In this document: positions 25,058-32,039 of the stretch, piece by piece
Position numbering within the stretch: the stretch's first letter is position 1
Layout of the letters: each line of letters begins with the position of its first letter
Assembly (NCBI GenBank): GCA_016287155.1
Contig: JAEEWC010000035.1
Coordinates: 1-33,591, forward strand
Direction: 5' to 3'
Origin: Clostridia bacterium
Lineage (GTDB): Bacteria > Bacillota > Clostridia > Christensenellales > UBA3700
Length of the DNA stretch: 33,591 nucleotides
The notes under the pieces: model-generated
Told to the model about the DNA's origin: nothing
Database searches by the model: none
Seen by the model: the letters and a program-made list of their open reading frames with translations, nothing else
Made by a program: the position numbers and the translations under genes

Positions 25058-25873
25058 TTATTTTTTCGCTTTATCTAAGCAGACTTTTAAAAAGTCGTAG
25101 CTTTCTTTTAAATCATCAAAAGACTTGTAGTCCTTTGAATATACTTCCATTAAAACACTGCCATCAAATCCCATGTCAAGCAATATCTTAAACAATTCTA
25201 CAAAATCTACGCATCCGCGTCCAGGAATTGTAGTAATTCCATCTAAATCATAGTCGCAAACATGCACCGTTTTAACTAAATTGCCCATCTTAGATAAGAA
25301 ATCTTTGTATGTATATCCAGCTTGGCGTGCTTGCTTAATATCTAAAACCGTAGATATTTCAGGACAAAGTGGAGCTAACTTTTCAATGAATTCTGGGAAA
25401 TGATAATATGTCCAGTGAACATTTTCATAACAAAATTCAATTCCATAGCCTTTAGCTATTTCGTGAAGTTCGTTATAAATTCTAGCGATTCTTTCAAAAT
25501 TCATATTAGCAACAGATGTTTTCTTTAAAATTGTTGCCCCGTGGAATGTATAATATTTTGCACCAAGTTGTTGCCCCACATTTAGAATATTATTGAATGT
25601 AATTAAGGCATCTTCTCTCGCTCTTGAGCCTTGAGAGAATAAATCTGGTTCAAATTGATTTGTTAAAGAATGGATTGAATGTAATTCGAAATTATGAATT
25701 TCGCGAGCCTTTGCCATACTATCTTTTAAAACCTTTGCAAATTCATCGCAATATTGAGATCTTGTTTCAAAGAAAATCTCGCAAGCATCGGCACCTAAAG
25801 TCGCAACTTTTTCAAGTGCGTCCTCTACATGAAGTAATGGGAAATATGATGCTGTCGATACTCCTAATTTCAT
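25058..25873 (-). CDS. Sugar phosphate isomerase/epimerase (xylose isomerase-like TIM barrel)
   Basis: A 271-residue TIM-barrel protein of the AP endonuclease 2 family. It opens MKLGVSTASYFPLLHVEDAL, with strands ending in ELHSIH, YYTFHGAT, IEFCYENVHW, STVLDIKQ, TVHVCDYD and SVLMEVYS. These carry His, Glu and Asp residues in the usual metal-binding places of this barrel family. The exact substrate cannot be read. It precedes pgi, which favours a sugar phosphate substrate over a DNA repair role (inference). No Shine-Dalgarno; a TATAAT lies ten bases before the ATG, leaving a leader of about four bases. Confidence 0.85.
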   Translation of the reverse strand: MKLGVSTASYFPLLHVEDALEKVATLGADACEIFFETRSQYCDEFAKVLKDSMAKAREIHNFELHSIHSLTNQFEPDLFSQGSRAREDALITFNNILNVGQQLGAKYYTFHGATILKKTSVANMNFERIARIYNELHEIAKGYGIEFCYENVHWTYYHFPEFIEKLAPLCPEISTVLDIKQARQAGYTYKDFLSKMGNLVKTVHVCDYDLDGITTIPGRGCVDFVELFKILLDMGFDGSVLMEVYSKDYKSFDDLKESYDFLKVCLDKAKK

Positions 25874-25883
25874 AACGATAGTT

Positions 25884-25912
25884 ATTATATCATCTTGATT
25901 AAAAAAGTTTAA
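25884..25912 (-). promoter_or_regulatory. Promoter of the isomerase-pgi-DUF3810 operon
   Basis: TATAAT at 25889-25884, preceded by TGA (extended -10), with a weak TTAAAC at 25912-25907, spacer 17. Ten bases separate the -10 from the ATG, so the untranslated leader is about four bases. Confidence 0.6.
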
Positions 25913-25991
25913 GTAATTTATTAAATTAACTCGCTAAAATTGAACTATATATATGTATTAGTAAAATCTTTATAAAAGACAAAAAATATAT

Positions 25992-26021
25992 TTGCGTGTA
26001 TATGTGACACAATGGTATTAT
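25992..26021 (+). promoter_or_regulatory. Promoter of the RND/MMPL exporter
   Basis: TTGCGT (25992-25997), 18-base spacer ending TGG, TATTAT (26016-26021). The gene start at 26059 then has a leader of about 30 bases with GAGGAAGAGGAAA. Confidence 0.55.
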
Positions 26022-26058
26022 GTATTGTGAATCAAAATCAAATATGAGGAAGAGGAAA

Positions 26059-28788
26059 ATGGCAAGTTTAAAAAATTGGTTTGAGAATGTCAAAGAAAAA
26101 GCCAAGAACAACCAAGCTCTACCAAAATTCTCAAATTGGATTGTTAATCATAAGGTTATCGTTATTTCAATTTTTGCAGTTTTGATGATTTTAGCTGTTG
26201 TAGGTAATTTCTTTGTTAAGAAGGAAAGTGACGTTATTTCTTATCTAGATAACGACACTGTAACAAAACAAGGCTTAGCTACCCTTCAAGAAGAATTCAA
26301 TATTATTGGTGACTTCTCAATGGGTATTTCTTATATCTCTCTAGATCAAGCAAAAGCAATCGTTAGAGATATCGAGAAAGAAAATGAAAAATTGGACAAA
26401 GATGGCCAACCTTCATTAAGAATTAACAAGATGGTATGGATTGGTACATTTGACTCATTAGATTCTTTAAAGAATATCGGTCAAGGTTTAAGACCATCAT
26501 TATCAGATGATGATATTGATGCAATCAAAGAAAGCTTGGCCAAGAAGTTTATTATCTCGACAGAATATAATGGAACAAATGTAGACACATACATCATTTC
26601 TGTTTACTTCACTACACCAAACTCTGCAGATGAAACAGCTAACGCTATTGGTGTTATGGAAAACATCGTAAGAACAAAATTACAAGAATACATTAACACT
26701 GGCGCATGTGATGCTCCTTCTGTTGATGCTGCTTATTCATTTACTGGTTCTGCTCAAAACTCTAAATCACTACTTGAATCTTCTGTTGGTGATATGCCAA
26801 AGTTCGTTATCATTGCGGTTATCGCCGTATTTGTTATCCTTCTTTTGACAACAAAGAGCTATCTAGAACCATTAATTTTCTTAGCAACACTTGGTATTTC
26901 AATTTTATTGAATATGGGTACAAATATTATCGCCGGTAAGCCAGTTGGTACTGTATCATCAATTACAGCATCGTGCGCGACGATTCTACAACTTGCCGTA
27001 GCTATGGACTATGCTATCTTCTTAATGCATACATATTATGAAGAATTAAGAACAACTCCAGATCCAAAGCAAGCTATGGTACAAGCTCTTCCAAAAACAA
27101 TTAAATCTGTCGTTGCTTCATCACTAACAACCGTTGGTGGATTTATTGCCCTATTCTTTATGAAGTTTGGTATCGGTTACGATCTTGGTTTCGTATTAGC
27201 AAAAGGTGTAATTTTATCTCTAATTACAGTTATCTGCCTACAACCAGTAATCATCCTATTCTTCAGCAAGTGGATTGCAAAGTCTGAACATAAGTGGAAG
27301 CCACTTACTCCAAGACTAAAGTTCGATTCAAAAGTAATTACAAAGAAAGGTGTTTGTATTCCAATCATCGTTATTTGTATCGGTTTATTAATTCCTGCTG
27401 CTATGTTCCAAAACAAAGTTGATTTAACATTCATCACTGTTACAGCAGAAAATCCAAATCCAAATGTAGCTGAAGTTGCACTAGAATCTTCTTCTAACCA
27501 AGTTATCGTTATGACACCATATATCCTTGATGATAACGATCCTCAATATGAATTTGTTCAAAAGGCATATACAATTGGTTATACAAAGGCTACAGCATTT
27601 GATGCTAACGCAAAATATTACGTACAAGATGACACTACATATAAGATGAGTGAAATTGCTGTTACAAGCGATACATTTGTTGAAAACAAATATTATGTAA
27701 GAGACGAATCATGCAACACAATTTCAGATGTATTCTCAATCTCTACACTTCTAAACGAAAATCAATTACACGAATTAATTAATCTTACTGGATTTGTAAA
27801 GACTCAAGTATATTCTCAATTAATGAGAAACTTCATCTCTAATGTATTTGATGCAACAAAGAAGCCATCTACACCAACAGCTGGTAAAGATAAATCTATT
27901 CACTATCTTCTATACACAATGACTATCGTTGGTGAAAAGGAAGACGTTCATAGCTTTAACACAGTATCTGCAATTCAAGCAGCAGCTGAATCTACATTTG
28001 ATGGCGAAGCTTATACTGATGCTCAATTAAAGATGACAGGTAACGTTGTTGCCGCAAAAGAATTAAGCGAAGTTACACCAAACGACTACAAGTTAGTTAA
28101 TATCTTGTCAGTTGCAATTATCTTCTTAATCTTATTATTCACATTCAGATCATTCTTCTTATCTGTAATTTTGGTAATGGTTATTGAAACTGGTATTTGG
28201 ATTAACTTAAGTATTTCATACTTCTTCCATCAACAATTGCACTTCATGGCATACTTAATTGTATCTGCGATTGCTCTTGGAGCTACGGTTGACTACGCTA
28301 TCCTACTTACAAGTAAGTATCAAGAAGAAAAGGTTAATGGCGCTACTGGACAAGCTGCAATTAGAAATGCAATTTATAGAGCTGCTCCTGGTGTATTAAC
28401 ATCTGGTTCAATATTCTTTGTAGCATGTCTTGCTGTTGAATTAGTATCTACAAACGTTATCGTTCAACAAATTACACAACTTCTTGCTAGAAACGCTGTA
28501 TTTAGCGCTGTATTAGTATTCACGTTCTTACCTTCTATTCTTTCTATTAAAGAAAGAATCTACAAAGGTATTATGATTAAGATGGGTAAAGGAAATCCAG
28601 ATGAAGGCAAATCTAACGAAAGTATTTATGCCGTATCTTCTAAGGATCTAGAGAAGTTCAAAGAATCTCACCCAGAAGCTGTTGAAGTTGCCGTAGAAAA
28701 TGCACTAGGCGGCGAAGATGTAGTTATTGACGCTAAAGTTGAAACTGAAGTTAAAGACGAAGTTGTAGACGAAAAGAAAGATAACTAA
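26059..28788 (+). CDS. RND superfamily exporter with two MMPL domains
   Basis: Large polytopic exporter of 909 residues (start 26059, chosen for AGAGGAAA just before the ATG; the open frame to 26020 lies within the promoter). Order: short cytoplasmic N-terminus, one helix (about 29-49), an extracytoplasmic domain, MMPL block 1 (about 245-430), a second outside domain, MMPL block 2 (about 678-850) and an acidic cytoplasmic tail. Each block has a helix with an Asp-Tyr pair, AMDYAIFL (Asp317) and TVDYAILL (Asp745), matching the proton-relay pair of MmpL proteins. Outside domain 2 holds a duplicated unit near 511-560 (FDANAKYYVQDDTTY, then DTFVENKYYVRDES). Substrate unknown; lipids or drugs are typical. 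Confidence 0.92.
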   Translation: MASLKNWFENVKEKAKNNQALPKFSNWIVNHKVIVISIFAVLMILAVVGNFFVKKESDVISYLDNDTVTKQGLATLQEEFNIIGDFSMGISYISLDQAKAIVRDIEKENEKLDKDGQPSLRINKMVWIGTFDSLDSLKNIGQGLRPSLSDDDIDAIKESLAKKFIISTEYNGTNVDTYIISVYFTTPNSADETANAIGVMENIVRTKLQEYINTGACDAPSVDAAYSFTGSAQNSKSLLESSVGDMPKFVIIAVIAVFVILLLTTKSYLEPLIFLATLGISILLNMGTNIIAGKPVGTVSSITASCATILQLAVAMDYAIFLMHTYYEELRTTPDPKQAMVQALPKTIKSVVASSLTTVGGFIALFFMKFGIGYDLGFVLAKGVILSLITVICLQPVIILFFSKWIAKSEHKWKPLTPRLKFDSKVITKKGVCIPIIVICIGLLIPAAMFQNKVDLTFITVTAENPNPNVAEVALESSSNQVIVMTPYILDDNDPQYEFVQKAYTIGYTKATAFDANAKYYVQDDTTYKMSEIAVTSDTFVENKYYVRDESCNTISDVFSISTLLNENQLHELINLTGFVKTQVYSQLMRNFISNVFDATKKPSTPTAGKDKSIHYLLYTMTIVGEKEDVHSFNTVSAIQAAAESTFDGEAYTDAQLKMTGNVVAAKELSEVTPNDYKLVNILSVAIIFLILLFTFRSFFLSVILVMVIETGIWINLSISYFFHQQLHFMAYLIVSAIALGATVDYAILLTSKYQEEKVNGATGQAAIRNAIYRAAPGVLTSGSIFFVACLAVELVSTNVIVQQITQLLARNAVFSAVLVFTFLPSILSIKERIYKGIMIKMGKGNPDEGKSNESIYAVSSKDLEKFKESHPEAVEVAVENALGGEDVVIDAKVETEVKDEVVDEKKDN

Positions 28789-29402
28789 TCTATCTTATTA
28801 TCATTAGAATTCTCAGCATCTACTTCAATGGTAGGTGCTGATTTTTTATTGGCATTAACGTAGTTAGTATATTTTTTCTTTGCAATCTTATATGTTGTCT
28901 TAGCGCCAAATTTTAATGCACTAGACCCTGCTGAGAATGCCATACTAATTAGTGTGAAATAAATTTTAATCAAGTTAATAATTAGCGAGAATATTGATAC
29001 AATCCATGTCCAAGCATTTGCTGCCTCGTTACTAAAGGTCGAGCAAATGGCGATAATCGCAACAACAGTACTTATTACAGTTATTGTTCTTTTAAAGAAT
29101 TTAAAGGCCTTCATTGGCTTTTTAAGGCGTTTCTTCGCCGTCTTTACTGACGAAGATAGAAGGCCAAACACAACAAGAATAATTGTATATAGCGATACTG
29201 CGATTAAAAGAAGAATAGAAATTGGATAATCTAAACCATGCTTTGCAATTGTTATAGATGCATATACTACGTAGTAGATATACGCAATAAGTGTTGTTAT
29301 AACATAAAGTTTGTTGAAAAACTTTGCAATTGGAGATAGTGGCCTTTGTTTTTTCTCTACCACTTGTTCTTGATTATTTGTATCTTTCTTCTTGAATATC
29401 AT
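28785..29402 (-). CDS. Small integral membrane protein of unknown function
   Basis: Not recognised. The 205-residue protein has four hydrophobic segments (about 32-50, 60-82, 105-122 and 128-155) with Lys-rich loops between 85 and 103 (SSSVKTAKKRLKKPMKAFKF), so it is a four-helix membrane protein. Both termini are charged: an N-terminal KKKDTNNQEQVVEKKQRPL and a C-terminal tail ending ENSNDNKID. AGGAG precedes the ATG. Its stop overlaps the end of the RND exporter by four bases, tail to tail, and its last 20 codons also encode the exporter's terminator. It follows the C39-like gene by 10 bases and is probably co-transcribed with it. Confidence 0.8.
   Translation of the reverse strand: MIFKKKDTNNQEQVVEKKQRPLSPIAKFFNKLYVITTLIAYIYYVVYASITIAKHGLDYPISILLLIAVSLYTIILVVFGLLSSSVKTAKKRLKKPMKAFKFFKRTITVISTVVAIIAICSTFSNEAANAWTWIVSIFSLIINLIKIYFTLISMAFSAGSSALKFGAKTTYKIAKKKYTNYVNANKKSAPTIEVDAENSNDNKID
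28813..28847 (+). terminator. Intrinsic terminator of the RND exporter, inside the convergent gene
   Basis: TCAGCATCTAC (28813-28823), seven-base loop, GTAGGTGCTGA (28831-28841): 11 paired bases with one G-T, followed by TTTTTT. It lies wholly within the coding region of the 205-residue membrane protein on the other strand. Confidence 0.88.
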
Positions 29403-29412
29403 GTTTTAGCTC

Positions 29413-30078
29413 CTAAATTGCGTAATATATCGTATTTTTATCAAACATACCAAATGCAAAACCAAAATTCAAGAATCCTGGCATATTTTCGTATGCCTTA
29501 AATGACATTCTATTCACGAATTCATCTAAATTTAAAATTTCAATATATCCATATGGGTTAAATATTGTTACGCTATCATTTTTAATATCTAAAGCACTAA
29601 TTACTGAAAAATGAAGAGTCCATTCTCCTTCGTATTGTGCTGCCCACTCAACAACAACTGGATTTCCATTTTTTAAAGAATCATATATCTCTTTTAACAT
29701 AACGTCAGTCTTTAGATATGTTTTGATCTTAAAATCCTTTGTTGAAATTGATTCGTTTATCTCATTTAAAAAGCCTTTTGATGATGAAGTCGAAATTGAC
29801 GCATTTTTAGCATTTAAATCATCTTCCGTCACTTTATTTCCATAATATTCAGAAACCATCTCTATTGAGGCATATCCGCATGATATATGTTGCTTAACCA
29901 AACGCAAGCCCTCTACTTTGACTCTTTCTGAATAATTCACATCATCTTTCAAATATGAATAATCTGACTCAATGCTAGCAGTTTTAATTCCTAGAATAAT
30001 AAATGGCAACACCATAACAAGCAGAATTGCGCCTATAATTGATGAGCAAATAATAATAGTAAGTTTTTTCTTATTCAT
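29413..30078 (-). CDS. Membrane-anchored C39-like (papain-fold) cysteine peptidase domain protein
   Basis: 221 residues: a short positive N-terminus, one membrane segment (about 7-30) and an outside domain. The domain has the C39-like core: HISCGYASIEMVSEYYG with Cys67 as candidate nucleophile, NPVVVEWAA, then TLHFSVISALD with His156 and IFNPYG with Asn174, in the order Cys-His-Asn/Asp of papain-fold enzymes. It resembles the Peptidase_C39_2 group more than bacteriocin exporters, because no ABC domain is attached. GGGGG before the ATG is the ribosome site. Adjacent to a four-helix membrane protein of unknown role. Whether it cuts a leader peptide, a cell-wall peptide or nothing is not known. 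Confidence 0.8.
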   Translation of the reverse strand: MNKKKLTIIICSSIIGAILLVMVLPFIILGIKTASIESDYSYLKDDVNYSERVKVEGLRLVKQHISCGYASIEMVSEYYGNKVTEDDLNAKNASISTSSSKGFLNEINESISTKDFKIKTYLKTDVMLKEIYDSLKNGNPVVVEWAAQYEGEWTLHFSVISALDIKNDSVTIFNPYGYIEILNLDEFVNRMSFKAYENMPGFLNFGFAFGMFDKNTIYYAI

Positions 30079-30094
30079 ATTGCCCCCTTATTAC

Positions 30095-30122
30095 TATTAT
30101 AATATGCAAATATGCTAAATCA
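30095..30122 (-). promoter_or_regulatory. Promoter of the C39-like/membrane-protein pair
   Basis: TTGATT (30122-30117), 16-base spacer, TATAAT (30100-30095), followed by a GGGGG ribosome site before the ATG at 30078. Confidence 0.65.
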
Positions 30123-30129
30123 AGTATGA

Positions 30130-30161
30130 TATAGATAAAATAAAGAGGCATCTAGCCTCTT
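30130..30161 (-). terminator. Intrinsic terminator after yerC (end of ABC transporter operon)
   Basis: AAAGAGGC (30141-30148), loop ATCTA, GCCTCTTT (30154-30161), followed on the minus strand by ATTTTATCTAT. It sits just after the yerC stop at 30165. Confidence 0.85.
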
Positions 30162-30164
30162 TAA

Positions 30165-30425
30165 TTAGTTTATAAACTTTTTATAACCTTCGCCCATTTT
30201 CAAGCTTTTAGACACTCTAGATAACGTCTGATTGGCGATTCCTGTCTTTTCTTGAATCTGAACGTAAGTGTTTCCTTCTTTTAAAAGCTTTGCAGCTTCG
30301 ACTCTTTGAGATAAGTTTTCAAGCTCTTTATATGTCAACAAATCTTCAAAGAAGATTTTGCAATCTTCTTTTGATTGAAGCTTTAAGATAATATCGTACA
30401 ATTCTTCAATTGATTCGTTAGACAT
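30165..30425 (-). CDS. yerC: YerC/YecD family TrpR-like DNA-binding protein
   Basis: An 86-residue TrpR-superfamily protein. The helix-turn-helix is seen as LSQRVEAAKLLKEGNTYVQI followed by QEKTGIANQTLSRVSKSL. TrpR itself is a tryptophan-bound repressor; the ligand of YerC is not known. It overlaps the end of the ABC transporter ATPase gene by eight bases (ATGTCTAA), so it is made together with the transporter. That placement suggests it controls, or senses the cargo of, the amino-acid transporter (inference). A terminator follows. Confidence 0.92.
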   Translation of the reverse strand: MSNESIEELYDIILKLQSKEDCKIFFEDLLTYKELENLSQRVEAAKLLKEGNTYVQIQEKTGIANQTLSRVSKSLKMGEGYKKFIN

Positions 30426-31329
30426 TTGGTTCGTCCTTTATTACGTCTTGAACATCATCAAAAGTATTATTCTCTTTGCTCTTTTGTAAGAAAGCAATAG
30501 TCTTATCTGACTTTGGATGATCAAATACTTGTCTTGGTGTTCCCATTTCTTCTACTATACCATTTGCCATGAAAATAACTTTATCTGATACTTTCTTAGC
30601 AAATTCCATTTCGTGTGTAACGATAATCATAGTAGAACGTGTTGTTTCTTTTAATTCTTTAATAACTTTTAATACTTCACCTGTTAATTCAGGATCTAGA
30701 GCTGATGTTGGTTCATCGAAACAAAGAATGTTTGGACGCATTGCAAGCGCTCTTGCAATGGCAACTCTTTGACATTGCCCACCAGATAATTGACATGGAT
30801 AATTGTTCATTTTATCTTGAAGTCCAACTCTAATTAAAAGTTCCTTTGCACGCTCTTTATTTTCATCAAATAAATACTTCTCGTATTTACGTGTCTCTTT
30901 TAGTACGTATTTTATGCGCTTAAACAAAGGCATATCCATTGCTGCGATTTTAATTTCTTTCTTCTTTGCTTTAACTAAGCTTGCTGCCATTTGATTTGGC
31001 GCTAACATTACATTCTCTAGTGCTGTATATTGTGGGAATAGATTGAATTGTTGGAATACCATACCAAAGTTCAATCTTCTTGTTCTAATTTCTTGGGCTG
31101 TCTCATTTTTGAATTCTTTTGCATCAAAAATTACATCACCATTCAAAATGATTCTTCCTTCATCTGCAGTTTCTAGGTAATTTATACATCTAAGCAAAGT
31201 AGTTTTGCCAGATCCAGATGAACCAATAATAGATAATACTTCGCCTTGATTGATATCAAAATCAATGCCCTTTAATACTTCAGTATTACCAAATGATTTT
31301 CTAATTCCTCTAACTTCTAAAAATGCCAT
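30418..31329 (-). CDS. Amino-acid ABC transporter ATP-binding protein with an extra insertion
   Basis: Powers amino-acid import. The 303-residue ATPase has Walker A GSSGSGKTT (37-45), Q-loop VFQQFNLFPQ, signature LSGGQCQRVAIARAL (181-195, with Cys where Gln is common), Walker B ILCFDEPTSALDPEL and the switch HEME. Between LENVMLAPNQ and AKELLIRVGL lie about 45 extra residues (about 115-160), including KAKKKEIKIAAMDMP and LFKRIKYVLKETRKYEKYL, basic and likely helical. Usual GlnQ-type proteins have about 240 residues and lack it. It falls in the helical subdomain that faces the permease. It overlaps yerC, and the permease lies seven bases upstream. Confidence 0.93.
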   Translation of the reverse strand: MAFLEVRGIRKSFGNTEVLKGIDFDINQGEVLSIIGSSGSGKTTLLRCINYLETADEGRIILNGDVIFDAKEFKNETAQEIRTRRLNFGMVFQQFNLFPQYTALENVMLAPNQMAASLVKAKKKEIKIAAMDMPLFKRIKYVLKETRKYEKYLFDENKERAKELLIRVGLQDKMNNYPCQLSGGQCQRVAIARALAMRPNILCFDEPTSALDPELTGEVLKVIKELKETTRSTMIIVTHEMEFAKKVSDKVIFMANGIVEEMGTPRQVFDHPKSDKTIAFLQKSKENNTFDDVQDVIKDEPNV

Positions 31330-31336
31330 ACTTCAC

Positions 31337-31990
31337 CTACACTCTAAAATAACTCAATCTCTTCTCTAAATATCCGAATAATAGAGTTAAAATACCTACG
31401 AATATTAAGTAGAATAAACCTGTGAAGAATAGTGGCCAGATAATAGCATATGTAGCAGTGATTTCTTGGGCTGCTTTTATAATTTCGGCAACCATAATAA
31501 CTCTAGCTAAAGCTGTATCTTTAACTAATGTTGTAATTTCATTACTCATTGGAGGAACTATTCTCTTTATAACTTGCTTCAAAATAATTTTGAAGAATAC
31601 TTGCGCTTTTGTCATTCCAAGTACTTGTCCAGCCTCATATTGGCCACGAGAGATACTCTCGATTCCTGCTCTGAAGATTTCACTAAAGTAACAAGCATAA
31701 TTAATTACGAACGCAATAACAACCGCTGTTAATCTAGATCTCATAGGTGTATCGAAAATTAAACCTGGAACATAGAATACGACAATTACTTGTAGCATTA
31801 GAGGTACACCTCTAATAATCCAAATAAATATCTTAGTAAATATCTTTAATGGCTTAAACTTACTCATTGATCCAAATGAAATCAATAGACCAAGAGGTAA
31901 AGCCATAACTAAAGTTAGCGCGAACAATAAACATGTCGTGCCAAATCCTGATAATAATTTTAATAGTACTTCTGTAAAAGTTATAGTCAT
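31337..31990 (-). CDS. Amino-acid ABC transporter permease (HisM/GlnP family)
   Basis: Membrane channel subunit of the amino-acid importer, 217 residues with about five helices. The start is MTITFTEVLLKLLSGFGTTC; next come IIRGVPLMLQVIVVFY and the EAA loop FRAGIESISRGQYEAGQVLG, through which it contacts the ATPase. One permease gene is present, so a homodimer is expected. The ATG follows a hairpin that lies between this gene and the binding protein, and no Shine-Dalgarno is visible between hairpin and start. Confidence 0.94.
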   Translation of the reverse strand: MTITFTEVLLKLLSGFGTTCLLFALTLVMALPLGLLISFGSMSKFKPLKIFTKIFIWIIRGVPLMLQVIVVFYVPGLIFDTPMRSRLTAVVIAFVINYACYFSEIFRAGIESISRGQYEAGQVLGMTKAQVFFKIILKQVIKRIVPPMSNEITTLVKDTALARVIMVAEIIKAAQEITATYAIIWPLFFTGLFYLIFVGILTLLFGYLEKRLSYFRV

Positions 31991-32003
31991 AATAAATGTA
32001 AGA

Positions 32004-32022
32004 CTTGGGACAAAGTCCCAAG
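32004..32022 (-). other. Hairpin between binding-protein and permease genes
   Basis: CTTGGGAC (32004-32011), loop AAA, GTCCCAAG (32015-32022): perfect 8-bp stem without a T-run. Such a hairpin at this place often protects the upstream message from 3' decay, so that more binding protein than permease is made (inference from other ABC operons). Confidence 0.65.
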
Positions 32023-32039
32023 CCCTACTCCTTTAAATC

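Noticed and set aside
31381-31395. Second half-copy of the operator, ATAGAGTTAAAAT, near the end of the permease gene
   Set aside because: Only one arm is present, inside coding sequence; in AT-rich DNA this is likely chance.
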